DNA of 54,879 nucleotides from Desulfomonilaceae bacterium (GCA_031082285.1 JAVHLK010000029.1:1-54879), one strand, 5' to 3'; shown: positions 43,610 to 53,243, numbered from the stretch's first letter. Numbers and translations are program-made. Notes: a model not told the origin generated them from the letters alone.

Positions 43610-44485
43610 CTATGCGGAACCATGGTCACGAAAGACGATCTCCTCAATGGCCGCAGTCAAGTCTACCCCTTCTTCCAAGAGCTTGCCTCCCGCGCGGATT
43701 CTCTTGTCCTGCACGGTAATGGTGCCGGAGGCAAGCTCCCGGATCGCTCCGCGCAGCAAGGGAAGTTCCCTGATCTCGCCTTCCCGGCGAATCGTTGTAA
43801 ACAGCGGGTGGCTCTCGCGTTGCTCCCTCGTGGAATCGGACTTGATGTCTCGCTTCCATCCGTCCCAAAGAGGATCCCACTCGGGGCCCGTGATGGGAAA
43901 TCGGCAGTAGGAGATCACGGGACCCCGGTCCAACGTCTTCGTGACCAGGTGGATCATGATCCCCTGTTCTTCGGCCTCTTCCGAGATCAGTTGATGGATG
44001 ACTTCCTGCCAGGTTCCCCGCGGTCCCCAAGGCAACGCGGGGTGTATGTTGACGATGTCCAGCGCGTGGAGTTCCGGATCGCCGATGACGATCATATAGC
44101 CGGCCATCACGACGATGTCCACGGGAGGCAGCAGCTCGACCATCCGTACCACTTCCGCCCCATAGAGATTTCGCCATTCTTCCAGTGCGGGAGACGCCTC
44201 GGCTGCGGACGGGCTTTCCGCAAGGCCCCTTTTTCTCAGCTCCGGCAGAAACTTGACATGCGACAGGGTTGCCACCGGGATATCGAGGCTTGCAGCCAGC
44301 TCGAAAAACATCTCCCGTTGCTTGTACTCCTCATCGGGTGGGCCGTCCCCGGTTTCCCGATGGCAGAATATCCATTGGATTCCCGCGGGGATCTTGTTGG
44401 TCACAAGGTCTTCATGCACGGTCTGCAAGAGGTTGCGTGCCGCGGGATCTCGACCCGTGGAGAACCATCCGATTGAAAATGGCAT
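43610..44485 (-). CDS. Formyltransferase-fold protein
   Basis: 291 residues of the PurN/Fmt formyltransferase superfamily: opening IGWFSTGRD, a central VVMAGYMIVIGDPEL, and the catalytic region DIVNIHPALPWGPRGTW (Asn-x-His pair), followed by VTKTLDRGPVISY. It transfers a formyl group from 10-formyltetrahydrofolate, or is a related hydrolase; the acceptor is unclear because the C-terminal third is unlike PurN or Fmt. The ATG has ggaggt about nine bases upstream; an in-frame ATG at 44506 lies before that site and is rejected. Confidence 0.82.
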   Translation of the reverse strand: MPFSIGWFSTGRDPAARNLLQTVHEDLVTNKIPAGIQWIFCHRETGDGPPDEEYKQREMFFELAASLDIPVATLSHVKFLPELRKRGLAESPSAAEASPALEEWRNLYGAEVVRMVELLPPVDIVVMAGYMIVIGDPELHALDIVNIHPALPWGPRGTWQEVIHQLISEEAEEQGIMIHLVTKTLDRGPVISYCRFPITGPEWDPLWDGWKRDIKSDSTREQRESHPLFTTIRREGEIRELPLLRGAIRELASGTITVQDKRIRAGGKLLEEGVDLTAAIEEIVFRDHGSA

Positions 44486-44566
44486 ATGATTGAAACCTCC
44501 GTTCATGCAGCAAAGGGTGATTGTCTATCGTGATCTGTCCCGGACCCCGGCCTTCGCCGGCGAGAT

Positions 44567-44646
44567 GACGGGCAGGGACGCCCATCCCACGAGGACAGGG
44601 CAGAGCCCTGATGACAGGCATTCCCAGGCAGGAGCCTGGGAACGAG
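44567..44646. repeat. Cluster of dispersed repeats
   Basis: Copies of two families: 'gacgggcagggacgccc' (44567-44591, sister at 37083) and the inverted copy of the 'cccaggc' repeat (44616-44646, sister at 15823). They fill the gap between the formyltransferase gene and the 3' end of the peptide importer; the remaining 170 bases to 44813 are A/T-rich without a gene. Confidence 0.65.
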
Positions 44647-44813
44647 AAAAAAAAGAAAATCAAACCATTAACACACCAATACACAAAGGAAAGGATGAAA
44701 GATGAAAGGGGAATTTCTCTATCTGCCTACATCTGTGCCGTAAGCGTACGAACTTCTTCTCTTTCTTATCTCTTCTTTCATCCCTTCGCCTTCCGCCTTC
44801 ATCCTTCTCTGTG

Positions 44814-45647
44814 TTACCGCCTCAACCTCGGGTCCAGCGTGTCGCGTATTCCCTCCCCCAACAAGTTGTAACCCATGACGGTGATAAAGATGGCCAGTCC
44901 GGGGAAAAGCGAAAGCCACCACGCGATTTCGATGTTGTCTTTTCCTTCAGTGAGCATGTTTCCCCAGGACGGATCCGGAGGCTGAACACCCAACCCGAGG
45001 AACGACAGACTCGATTCCACGAGCACCGCGGAGGCCACGCCCAAAGTGGCTGCGACCAGTATGGGTGCCATGGCGTTCGGCAGCACGTGCAGAAAGATGA
45101 TCCGCAGGTCGCTTGCTCCTTGACTGACCGCGGCCCGCACGAAATCTCGCTCGCGAAGGGACAGGAACTCCGCGCGCACCAGCCGCGTAACGCCCATCCA
45201 AGAGGTTATCCCGATCACGATCATGATGTTCCAGATGCTCGGTTGCAGGAACGCGATGACCGCAAGGATCAGAAAGAACGTGGGGAAGCAGAGCATGATG
45301 TCCACGAAGCGCATGATGATCCGGTCTGCCAGACCGCCGTAATATCCGGAAGCCGCGCCCAGGATGACGCCGATGAACGTCGAGATCCCGACCGCGACGA
45401 ATCCCACGCTCAGCGAGACTCCCGATCCGTGAATGATCCTCGAGAGCACGTCGCGGCCGAGCGGGTCGGTTCCCATAAGATGGTCCCGGCTGGGTTCGAC
45501 AAGTATTTTCTCCACGTCGATCCGGTCCGGCGGGTAAGGTGCGAGGAAGTCCGCGAACATCGCGACGAAGAAAAGGACCGCGACGACGCACAGTCCGACC
45601 ATCGCCAATTTGTCTCTTGCCAGTCGCCTCAGAAAATCAGCATACAT
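44814..45647 (-). CDS. Peptide/nickel-type ABC transporter permease, DppC/OppC family
   Basis: 277 residues, inner-membrane permease with an N-terminal OppC_N segment and five further hydrophobic stretches. The EAA-type loop is near RDFVRAAVSQGASDLRIIF. It pairs with the DppB-like permease upstream. It ends the operon: no DppD/DppF ATPase gene follows. ATG with gaggac upstream. Confidence 0.93.
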   Translation of the reverse strand: MYADFLRRLARDKLAMVGLCVVAVLFFVAMFADFLAPYPPDRIDVEKILVEPSRDHLMGTDPLGRDVLSRIIHGSGVSLSVGFVAVGISTFIGVILGAASGYYGGLADRIIMRFVDIMLCFPTFFLILAVIAFLQPSIWNIMIVIGITSWMGVTRLVRAEFLSLRERDFVRAAVSQGASDLRIIFLHVLPNAMAPILVAATLGVASAVLVESSLSFLGLGVQPPDPSWGNMLTEGKDNIEIAWWLSLFPGLAIFITVMGYNLLGEGIRDTLDPRLRR

Positions 45648-45688
45648 CTTCGATGAACCGTCCTCACTTGCCGCCCGGGCCCTTATCG

Positions 45689-46666
45689 TCAGCCCGCGGC
45701 GCGTATCCGTGGGTCGGCCACGGAGTACATCACGTCGGCCAGCAGGTTGCCCACGAGAGTCAACACCGCGCCGATGACCAGTATTCCCATCACCGTGGGG
45801 TAATCCCTGCTCATTACCGACTGGTAGAAGAGCTGCCCCATTCCGGGGATGGCAAAGATCGTCTCGAAAATCACACTGCCTCCGATCAATCCCGGAACCG
45901 ACAAGCCCAGAAGGGTGATGACGGGAAGCAGGGCATTGCGCAACGCGTGTTTAAAAATCACCGTTCGTTCGTCGAGTCCTTTTGCCCTCGCGGTGGTGAT
46001 GTAATCCTGCCTGATCACCTCGAGCATGTTGGAGCGCATGTACCGGCTCATGCCGGCCAGTCCGCCGAATGACGACACAAAGACGGGCAGAACGAGGTGT
46101 TTTCCCAGATCCAGGACCTTTTCGGGGACGGAGAGCTCCGCATAGGTCAAGGACCTCAGGCCCGAGATCGGCAGCCACTCCAATTTGACCCCGAAGAGTA
46201 TCATGAGCAGCAAAGCCAACCAGAACGTCGGGATGGCGAACCCGACGAACACGAATACCGTGGTACCTTTGTCGAATACCGAGTTCTGTTTGACCGCGGA
46301 CATGACTCCCAGGGGAATGGCCACTGCGAGAATCAATATCATTGAAAGAATATTGATCAATAACGTTACGGGGATGCGTTCCATGATCTTGTCGATGACG
46401 GGGCGGCTGTCCGGAGCGAACGATCTGCCGAAATCCAACATGAGCATATTCTTCAGCCATTTCGCGTACTGTACGTATGCCGGCTGGTCGAGGCCGTAGT
46501 ATGCGCGGATACGCTCGATGGCCTCCTTGTTCATGTTGGGATTCAGGTCGGTCACCACGCTGACCGGATCGCCCGGAGCAAGCTTCATGACGCCGAACGA
46601 GATGATGGTTATCCCCAGCAGTACGGGGATCATGAGCAACAGACGCTTGAGAATGTACGGACCCAT
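45689..46666 (-). CDS. Peptide/nickel-type ABC transporter permease, DppB/OppB family
   Basis: 325 residues with six hydrophobic segments, starting with the typical [20 protein letters not shown]. It carries the family's [14 protein letters not shown] periplasmic loop and an EAA loop ([20 protein letters not shown]). It starts six bases after the binding-protein stop with gagggc upstream, and its product should form a heterodimer with the DppC-like protein. Confidence 0.94.
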   Translation of the reverse strand: MGPYILKRLLLMIPVLLGITIISFGVMKLAPGDPVSVVTDLNPNMNKEAIERIRAYYGLDQPAYVQYAKWLKNMLMLDFGRSFAPDSRPVIDKIMERIPVTLLINILSMILILAVAIPLGVMSAVKQNSVFDKGTTVFVFVGFAIPTFWLALLLMILFGVKLEWLPISGLRSLTYAELSVPEKVLDLGKHLVLPVFVSSFGGLAGMSRYMRSNMLEVIRQDYITTARAKGLDERTVIFKHALRNALLPVITLLGLSVPGLIGGSVIFETIFAIPGMGQLFYQSVMSRDYPTVMGILVIGAVLTLVGNLLADVMYSVADPRIRAAG

Positions 46667-46672
46667 AAGCCC

Positions 46673-48340
46673 TCACGGAGCGATGTGGTATTTCTGGAGA
46701 TGCTTGGGAACATACCACCGATCGAAGTTGTAGCCGATGCCCAGGGGAGCCGGTTTAATGCCGTGGAACCTCGCGCTGATTATGGGAAGACTGTAGCTGA
46801 CAAAAAGGAACGTGTACGGCTGATCCTCGGCAATAATCTCCTGGAACCTGTCGTAGTATTCCTTGCGCTTCTCGCGATCGTACGTCGCGGCCCCCTGATC
46901 CAACAGTGTGTCGACCTCGGGATTGACGTACGTGATGAAGTTCAGTTCCCTCTCTCCGGTCTTCTTGGAATTCCAGATGTCGATCTGACTGGGATCGATG
47001 CCGATGCCCCATCCCAGCAGGCAAGCCTCGAAATTCCTCCTGTCGATGAAATTCTTGAGAAACGCGGCCCATTCGATGGGACGGATCTTGACTCTTATCC
47101 CCACCCTTCTCAAGTCGCGCTGGATGATTGTAGCAGCCCTTTCCCTGAGCTGGTTCCCCTGATTCGTGATGATGGTGAACTTGAACGGTTTGCCGTCCTT
47201 GTCGAGAATGCCGTCACCGTCCGTATCCGTCCATCCGGCCTCGGCGAGCATCTGCTTAGCTTTCTCCGGATCGTACGGCCACTTCTTCACGTTCGGATTA
47301 TACCAGTACGTGTCCGGCTTGTACGGGGTGTATGCAACCTCGCCCAAGCCCAACAGCACGCCCTTGACGATGCCGTCACGGTCGATTGCCGTGGTGAGAG
47401 CCTGTCGCACCTTCTTGTCTTTGAACTTCCAATCGAGAAGATTGTACCCAAGGTAGGTATACCCGAACGCGAGGTACTTGTACTTCCGGAAATTCTCGTT
47501 GAACCATTTCGTGTTGGTCTGTCGAGTGTACTGGAGCGGGGAAAGGCCCATCTGGTCCAGCCGTCCCGCCTTCAACTCGAGGAACATGGTGGCCGGGTCC
47601 GGAATGACCCGCGTCAGCACCCGGTTGATATACGGCCTGCCCTCGAAGTAGTCGTGATTGCTGTCCACAACTATCTTTTCTTGGGTTTTCCATTCCCGGA
47701 ACCGGTACGGTCCCGTACCAACCGGCGCTCGCTTGAGCGGGCTCTCCGTGATTTCCGTGCCCTCCAGGAGATGGCTCGGCAACATCCCCTGACCCCAAGA
47801 AGTCAGAGCAGGAGCGTACGGCTCCGTGTAGGTCACTTCAAAGGTATACGGATCGAGCACCCGGAATTCCTTCACCTTGAGGAAGTCCGTTGCGTACGCG
47901 GTCGGCGTCTTGGGATTCACGTAAGTCTTGTACGTGTATTCAACGTCCTTCGTCGTAAACGGCTGTCCATCCTGCCATTTCACGTCCTTTCGGAGGAAGA
48001 AGCGAATGGTGAGCTTGTCGTCGGCTATCTCCCATTTTTCCGCCAGGTCCCCCACCAGTTGGATGTCTTTGTCGTACTTGACCAGGCCGTTGAAGATGAG
48101 GCCGGTGATGTCGAAGCTCGACGCGTCGTTGGCCAGTACGGGCAGGAGTACGGATGCGTCGCCGATGGTCCCCCGAATGATCATGTCGCCGTATGCCGGT
48201 TCACTTTCGGTCTCTGCAATAGACGTCACGGTCTCCGTCTTGGGGGAGGGGTCCTTGGTCGTGGCCTTGTGTTGGTCGCAGCCGGTGAGGATCAGAAAGA
48301 CGAGAAGAATTGTGATAATCGGGCCGTGAGTCGATGTCAT
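46673..48340 (-). CDS. Extracellular solute-binding lipoprotein, family 5
   Basis: 555 residues. A lipoprotein signal with lipobox LTGC (C21) followed by a Ser/Thr/Lys linker and an SBP_bac_5 fold (DppA/OppA/NikA). The conserved ADKLTIRFFLRKDVKWQDGQPFTTKDV region is present. It binds oligopeptides, dipeptides, nickel chelates or similar ligands; no basis to choose. Anchored in a membrane and presents ligand to the two permeases that follow. ATG with aaggtg. Confidence 0.94.
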   Translation of the reverse strand: MTSTHGPIITILLVFLILTGCDQHKATTKDPSPKTETVTSIAETESEPAYGDMIIRGTIGDASVLLPVLANDASSFDITGLIFNGLVKYDKDIQLVGDLAEKWEIADDKLTIRFFLRKDVKWQDGQPFTTKDVEYTYKTYVNPKTPTAYATDFLKVKEFRVLDPYTFEVTYTEPYAPALTSWGQGMLPSHLLEGTEITESPLKRAPVGTGPYRFREWKTQEKIVVDSNHDYFEGRPYINRVLTRVIPDPATMFLELKAGRLDQMGLSPLQYTRQTNTKWFNENFRKYKYLAFGYTYLGYNLLDWKFKDKKVRQALTTAIDRDGIVKGVLLGLGEVAYTPYKPDTYWYNPNVKKWPYDPEKAKQMLAEAGWTDTDGDGILDKDGKPFKFTIITNQGNQLRERAATIIQRDLRRVGIRVKIRPIEWAAFLKNFIDRRNFEACLLGWGIGIDPSQIDIWNSKKTGERELNFITYVNPEVDTLLDQGAATYDREKRKEYYDRFQEIIAEDQPYTFLFVSYSLPIISARFHGIKPAPLGIGYNFDRWYVPKHLQKYHIAP

Positions 48341-48669
48341 GTCACCTTCCGTGCGTATGCTTTACCGGAATATAGTCAATACCTCGTTCCCGAGCAAGGA
48401 AAACGTAACCGTTTGTAAGCATTCGATCTCGCGAGCCCGTGAGACCGCACTGCCGAAGAGCGCCTTCCGGCAGTAACCGAATCCTTGTCCGTACAGGTCA
48501 AAACGGTTGCAGGAGTTCCGGCGACTTGATAAGTTGACCTCGGCTCCGTGGGGAACGGGACGGGGATTTCCTTTGAACCCACGGGCCCGTGCCGCCGCGG
48601 GTGCGTGTCGATCGGTCGATATCGGCGGACGCCTGATGTGACCCCGGGTGCACAAGAGGAGGAACGCCC
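48341..48669. other. Divergent intergenic region, no gene seen
   Basis: 329 bases between the binding-protein gene and the coiled-coil gene. Moderately GC-rich. No good promoter match, repeat or RNA was recognised. Confidence 0.4.
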
Positions 48670-49299
48670 TTGGATGAAATGGACTTGACCCCGAAACAGC
48701 GAAAATGGCTGGAAGCCTCACAAAGAATAGGCCCCGGTGCAATGACGCGGACGGAGCGCGAAACGCTTGAGAGGCTCTACGCAGACATGTTGCCCGCAGA
48801 GCAGCAAGAACTTCAACGTTACATTCAAGAGAAATTCGCAAAAGAAAAGGATGAGACGGAAACCACACCGGACGTGCAGGACCCGATCGATCTCATGGAA
48901 CGCCGAGTCTGGACCCCGCCGTCGGCCGGATTGAGAAAGGCGTTTGCCAAGCCGTTGGCCGAGAGCCCGACCTCGGAGAAGGTACGATCCGGGTCCCCCC
49001 GTGCCGGTTCGCCGGACCGTGTGTTCTCGCAGGTCGAGGAAAGTGAGAAGATTCGGCGGTTTCGGTCACGGGCAAGAGAACTGGCGTCCCAGGGCGTTCA
49101 GCTGGATCTGGAACGGATCGAGGCTTGCGTTACGCGAGTGGAAGGACTGCACAAGGACCTGGCGGAACTTCGCCGGAGCCGGGAGGAAGCCGGCGATCCG
49201 AGCGTGTCCCGTGCACTGAGGGAGCGGGAAGAGGAACTCGACCGGGCTGAGAAGGAATTGAAGCGACTCATCGAACCGGTGTCCGACCTGCTGGTGTAG
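48670..49299 (+). CDS. Coiled-coil protein of unknown function
   Basis: 209 residues, highly charged. The N-terminal 60 residues are helical (LTPKQRKWLEASQRIG...). A central proline/serine-rich linker follows, then a long C-terminal coiled coil (about 118-205, rich in E, R and L). No membrane segment or signal. TTG start seven bases after aggagg; an ATG three codons later is possible. It precedes serS by 60 bases on the same strand. I recognise no family. Confidence 0.65.
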   Translation: MDEMDLTPKQRKWLEASQRIGPGAMTRTERETLERLYADMLPAEQQELQRYIQEKFAKEKDETETTPDVQDPIDLMERRVWTPPSAGLRKAFAKPLAESPTSEKVRSGSPRAGSPDRVFSQVEESEKIRRFRSRARELASQGVQLDLERIEACVTRVEGLHKDLAELRRSREEAGDPSVSRALREREEELDRAEKELKRLIEPVSDLLV

Positions 49300-49359
49300 C
49301 GATCCGTCGCCGAGGAGTTCACGACCATACACAGGGCATGAGAATAAGGAGATTTTTGC

Positions 49360-50637
49360 ATGCTGGACATAGCATTCATTCGTGCCAATCCCGATGCGAT
49401 CAAAGCAGGCATCCGCAAGAAAAGGATGAAGGTGGATATTGACGAGCTTCTCGCGGTGGACGAAGAGGCGAGAAAGCTCAGAGCACGTGTGGAGAGCATT
49501 CGGGCGGATCGCAACCGGTTGTCCAAGGAAATCCCCAAGCTCAGGGGTGATGAGAAGGACAATGCGGTTTCGCGGGTAAAGGCCCTGAAGGATTCGCTCT
49601 CGGAGACGGAGCCCAAACTCAGGGAGGTGGAAGAGCAATTCGAGAAGCTCATGCTCCTCGTTCCGAGCCCGCCCCTGCCGGAGGTTCCCGAAGGTGAATC
49701 GGACGACGACAATGTTGAAGTGCGACGATTCGGAGAGCCGCGGGTCTTTGATTTTCCCATTAAGGATCACCTGGAACTCGCGGAATCCCTCGATATCGTG
49801 GACATGCCCAGAGCCGTGAAATTTGCCGGCGCCCGGATGTATGTCCTCAAGAACGAAGGGGCAATGCTCGAATTCGCTCTGTTCAAGTTCGCCCTGGATC
49901 ACTTGGTTTCCCGGGGTTTTCAACCCATGATCGTGCCCCAACTAGTGCGACGTGAAGCCATGGTGGGTACCGGCTTCTTTCCCCTGGGGGAAGAGGACAC
50001 CTTCTTTGTGGAAAAGGACGATCTGTATCTGATCGGCACGTCGGAGGTTTCCCTCGTATCGTACCACATGAATGAAATACTCAACGAGAAAGACCTGCCT
50101 AAGCGCTATTGCGGGTATTCCACGTGCTTTCGCCGCGAGGCCGGCTCGTACGGGCGGGACACTCGCGGGTTCTATCGGCTGCACCAGTTCAACAAGGTGG
50201 AGCAGGTCGCGATTTGCGAGAACGACCCGGAGGCATCGACACGAGAGCACCGGATCCTGCTGGACAATTCGGAGAGCCTCATGCAGGCCCTCGGCCTGCC
50301 CCATCGCGTGGCTCTCGCGTGCGGCGGGGAGATCGGTCAAGGGCAGGTCCTCAAGCACGAGATCGAAACATGGATGCCGAGCCGAGGCAACTTCTCGGAA
50401 ACACATTCCTGTTCGTCTCTCTATGAGTTCCAGGCCCGACGACTCAAGATCAGATGGCGCGGCAAAGACGGCAAGACCCAATACTGCCATACGCTGAACA
50501 ATACCGCCATAGCGTCGCCCCGTATCCTCATTCCGATCTTGGAGAACTACCAGAATGAAGACGGCAGCGTCACGATTCCCGAGGTGCTCCGGCCGCTCAT
50601 GAACGGCATGGAGCGAATCGAGCCCAAGAAGGTTTAG
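49360..50637 (+). CDS. serS: Seryl-tRNA synthetase
   Basis: Charges tRNA-Ser (and tRNA-Sec) with serine. 425 residues. N-terminal long antiparallel coiled coil (about 30-100) for the tRNA variable arm, then class II core with motif 2 FRREAGSYGRDTRGFYRLHQF and motif 3 HTLNNTAIASPRILIPILEN, here NNTAIASPR instead of the more common NGSGLAVGR, a variant found in part of the bacterial family. ATG with aaggag. Confidence 0.98.
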   Translation: MLDIAFIRANPDAIKAGIRKKRMKVDIDELLAVDEEARKLRARVESIRADRNRLSKEIPKLRGDEKDNAVSRVKALKDSLSETEPKLREVEEQFEKLMLLVPSPPLPEVPEGESDDDNVEVRRFGEPRVFDFPIKDHLELAESLDIVDMPRAVKFAGARMYVLKNEGAMLEFALFKFALDHLVSRGFQPMIVPQLVRREAMVGTGFFPLGEEDTFFVEKDDLYLIGTSEVSLVSYHMNEILNEKDLPKRYCGYSTCFRREAGSYGRDTRGFYRLHQFNKVEQVAICENDPEASTREHRILLDNSESLMQALGLPHRVALACGGEIGQGQVLKHEIETWMPSRGNFSETHSCSSLYEFQARRLKIRWRGKDGKTQYCHTLNNTAIASPRILIPILENYQNEDGSVTIPEVLRPLMNGMERIEPKKV

Positions 50638-50730
50638 GGGCTCGTGTGACATGACCCGGCACGGTTACCGGCGCCGGCGTGATTCAAGGGCACCCCCGTG
50701 GTTGCCCGGAACAGGCTCTTATAGGCGATT

Positions 50731-51894
50731 ATGATCAAGCTCAAACGGAATGCGGATCGACGGGTTCGCAGAGGACATCTCTGGATCTTCTCCAACGAGA
50801 TCGAGTCGCCGCCTGTGGCGCAACTCGAACCCGGCGCGGTGCATGAGGTGCGCGATGCAACTGGAGAGTTCGTCGGCATGGCCTACGTCAATCCACAGAG
50901 TCTCATTACCGCGCGAATCCTCTCCCGCCGAAAGATCCCCATCGATCGCTCATTCCTGGAAACTCGAATCCACACCGCTGTTGAATTCCGGAGGCGCATG
51001 TTTCCGTACGGAGCCCCGTGCCGGCTCATCTTCAGTGAATCCGATCTGCTTCCCGGGCTCATTGTGGACCGGTACGCCGAGTATCTGGCCGTGCAGAGTC
51101 ACACCGCGGGAATGGACTCTTTGTTGCCCGGGGTCCTAGAGATTCTTCACGAAGCCATGTCGCCCGCGGGTATCTATCTGCGCAACGATTCGCCCATCAG
51201 GGAATTGGAAGGGACGGCTCTTGAAAAACGCCTTGTATCGGGGTCGGTGCCCGCCCGGGTGACCATCAGGTCGCACGGACTGAAGTTTCTCGTGGACATC
51301 CAGGAAGGGCAAAAAACGGGATTCTTTCTGGATCAGGAGGCAAATCGGGATCTCATGGGGAAATACGCATTCTCCGGAGCCCGGGTGTTGGACCTGTTCT
51401 GCTACACGGGAGCCTGGGGTATCCACGCGGCCGCAACCGGAGCATCCGAGGTGGTCGCGGTGGATTCATCCAGAGGCGCGCTGCATATTGCAGAATCCAA
51501 TTCCGAGATCAATGGAGCGGCCTCACGGTTCTACACGGTGCGTGAGCAGGCCGTGGACTTTCTCAAGAAAACCGATGAATCCTGGGATCTCATCGTCGCG
51601 GACCCGCCTGCCTTCATCAAGAGCCGCTCCAAGGTGAACGAAGGCCGTAAGGGATACATCGACCTGAACCGTCGTGCGATGGGAAGGCTCAAGGTCGGCG
51701 GGATTCTCGTCACCTGCTCCTGTTCCCGCCATCTCAGCTTCGAGGATTTCGAAGAGGTAATCCGCACGGCATCTCATCAGGCAGGCAAACGCATGAGGAT
51801 CCTGGAAACAAGGGGTCAAGGACCGGATCATCCGGTGCTGTTGTCCATGCCGGAAACGAGATATCTCAAGGTGATCGTCGCTCAGGCGATTTGA
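50731..51894 (+). CDS. 23S rRNA (cytosine-5) methyltransferase RlmI-like
   Basis: 387 residues. N-terminal PUA domain (about 1-75; KNADRRVRRGHLWIF-type start as KRNADRRVRRGHLWIF), then a Rossmann SAM domain with RVLDLFCYTGAWG, VVAVDSS and DPPAFIKSRSK, and the catalytic TCSCSRHL. This is the RlmI/RlmK-like group that makes m5C1962 in 23S rRNA. The exact target is inferred from the family. Weak ribosome site before the ATG. Confidence 0.92.
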   Translation: MIKLKRNADRRVRRGHLWIFSNEIESPPVAQLEPGAVHEVRDATGEFVGMAYVNPQSLITARILSRRKIPIDRSFLETRIHTAVEFRRRMFPYGAPCRLIFSESDLLPGLIVDRYAEYLAVQSHTAGMDSLLPGVLEILHEAMSPAGIYLRNDSPIRELEGTALEKRLVSGSVPARVTIRSHGLKFLVDIQEGQKTGFFLDQEANRDLMGKYAFSGARVLDLFCYTGAWGIHAAATGASEVVAVDSSRGALHIAESNSEINGAASRFYTVREQAVDFLKKTDESWDLIVADPPAFIKSRSKVNEGRKGYIDLNRRAMGRLKVGGILVTCSCSRHLSFEDFEEVIRTASHQAGKRMRILETRGQGPDHPVLLSMPETRYLKVIVAQAI

Positions 51895-51988
51895 CTTCGG
51901 TTCCCTCGCCGCCGATCGTCAACTCGGTACTCTGATTCGTCAGTTCAGTCCGCGAACAAACTGCGACCGTATTTATGCCGCAGAGCTC

Positions 51989-52249
51989 TTAACTTGCAAA
52001 TTGCGTACGCATTTCTTCGCGGATCACGCGCCGAAGCATTTCTTCCAGCGGTTCCTTCTGCTGCTGCATATGCTCGCGCAACGCCGCGTTGATGAGGGTC
52101 CGATAATCTCCACCGCCCATCTCATGAACCTGGGCACGCAACCACTCCAAGACGTCATTATCAAGTGGAACCGTAATTGGGGTCTTACCAGGCGGAACCG
52201 GCACTACCGGACCTCGCTTAGCTCTGCTGAAATCGTATTCCTTCTTCAT
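51989..52249 (-). CDS. brnA: BrnA-like antitoxin
   Basis: 86 residues. The BrnA pattern is clear: VPPGKTPITVPLDNDVLEWLR followed by a ribbon-helix-helix-like GGGDYRTLINAALREHM. It neutralises BrnT and represses the operon by DNA binding. The ATG overlaps the brnT stop by four bases (ATGA). Confidence 0.93.
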   Translation of the reverse strand: MKKEYDFSRAKRGPVVPVPPGKTPITVPLDNDVLEWLRAQVHEMGGGDYRTLINAALREHMQQQKEPLEEMLRRVIREEMRTQFAS

Positions 52250-52518
52250 GGATCACTTCCTTCGTATTGCGTGCGCTCGCGCCTTGTGGCCTTTCGTGCA
52301 GAAATAAGGCGAACTGAATCGCCACGCCACGTGTAAACCACCACCAGGACACGGCCCATGGAGTCCATTCCCAGTGTGACGAAGCGGTCCTCTTCAGAGT
52401 GGCCATTTTCCATCGTGAGGGCGCAACCATCTTCCAAGATCGTTGCGGCATCGGCAAAGTCCACATCGTGTTTTGGGATGTTCATCTCCGCCTTGTTATA
52501 GTCCCACTCATATTCCAT
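52246..52518 (-). CDS. brnT: BrnT-like ribonuclease toxin
   Basis: 90 residues of the BrnT family (RelE-like fold, mRNA-cleaving). The conserved YEWDYNKAEMNIPKHDVDFADAA opening, RFVTLGMDSMGRVLVVVYT and RLISARKATRRER (the basic catalytic stretch) are all present, so it should be active. Toxin precedes antitoxin, the usual BrnTA order. Confidence 0.94.
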   Translation of the reverse strand: MEYEWDYNKAEMNIPKHDVDFADAATILEDGCALTMENGHSEEDRFVTLGMDSMGRVLVVVYTWRGDSVRLISARKATRRERTQYEGSDP

Positions 52519-52524
52519 GAGTCA

Positions 52525-52554
52525 ACTATACGCGCAGATGCGTCTTGAGGGCAA
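52525..52554 (-). promoter_or_regulatory. brnTA promoter, nearly leaderless
   Basis: On the minus strand TTGCCC (52554-52549), 18 bases, TATAGT (52530-52525). The -10 ends seven bases from the brnT ATG, so the predicted transcript would begin at or within a base of the start codon. No Shine-Dalgarno is present. Confidence 0.45.
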
Positions 52555-52644
52555 GGGCAGGGGGAGCTTTCTGTCGGCGTCGTTGCGCAAAGCTCCTCCA
52601 ATGACTAACAATAGAAAGAGAAATTTTGAAAGAAGGGAATACTC

Positions 52645-53166
52645 ATGAGAGCGGCGATATATGCGGTGTTTGCGGCCTTGGTAATGGTCTTCGCGGCCGT
52701 TCCGGTTGCGACCGCCCAATACACTTGGTATTTCGGACCGGGATGGAGCCCGGGTACGGGATGGTATCTCGGACCGGAATTGGATCGCGGGCGGCTTCAT
52801 TCATGGTACCCCGGCCGCGGCTTGGCTCACGAACGGTGCGCCGACGTGTGGGAAGACTTGTCCCCTGAACGCATGGACGAGATCGCAACCATCCAACGGG
52901 ATCACATGAAGACGCAAAGCGAACTCCATGCACGGCTCCGTGCAATGAGCAGAGACATGCTGGAACTGGACGGGCGGGAGAGCTTTGACGAGGATGCCTT
53001 GCAAGACCTCAGAAAGAAGATCTGGGAAGTCGAGGACAAATTAAGGGAACAAGATCGTCAACTGGATGAAAAGCTCCTCGCGGTACTGTCTGCCGATGCG
53101 AGGAAAAGACTCGGCGCCTTGGAGCCGTCGGCATGCCTCGCGTACGATGCGAGACGCGGCATGTGA
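52645..53166 (+). CDS. Spy/CpxP-like periplasmic protein (LTXXQ/heavy-metal-sensor family)
   Basis: 173 residues. Signal peptide at about 1-25 (ending ATA before QYTW), a Gly/Trp/Tyr-rich stretch, then a helical domain with LSPERMDEIATIQRDHMKTQSELHARLRAM, the pattern of the Spy/CpxP/CnrX family of periplasmic chaperones and metal sensors. Likely a periplasmic stress or metal-resistance factor. ATG with gaaggg. Confidence 0.8.
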   Translation: MRAAIYAVFAALVMVFAAVPVATAQYTWYFGPGWSPGTGWYLGPELDRGRLHSWYPGRGLAHERCADVWEDLSPERMDEIATIQRDHMKTQSELHARLRAMSRDMLELDGRESFDEDALQDLRKKIWEVEDKLREQDRQLDEKLLAVLSADARKRLGALEPSACLAYDARRGM

Positions 53167-53243
53167 CGGCTCGCCGAGGAGCGTGAACAGGACCGGCCGA
53201 AAAGCCTACGGACGTCTGCGGGACGGGAAGGAGCAACGAAAAC

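Noticed and set aside
46685-48418. A 577-codon plus-strand frame opposite the solute-binding protein gene
   Set aside because: High-GC antisense shadow; the minus-strand frame has a lipobox, an SBP fold and a good ribosome site.
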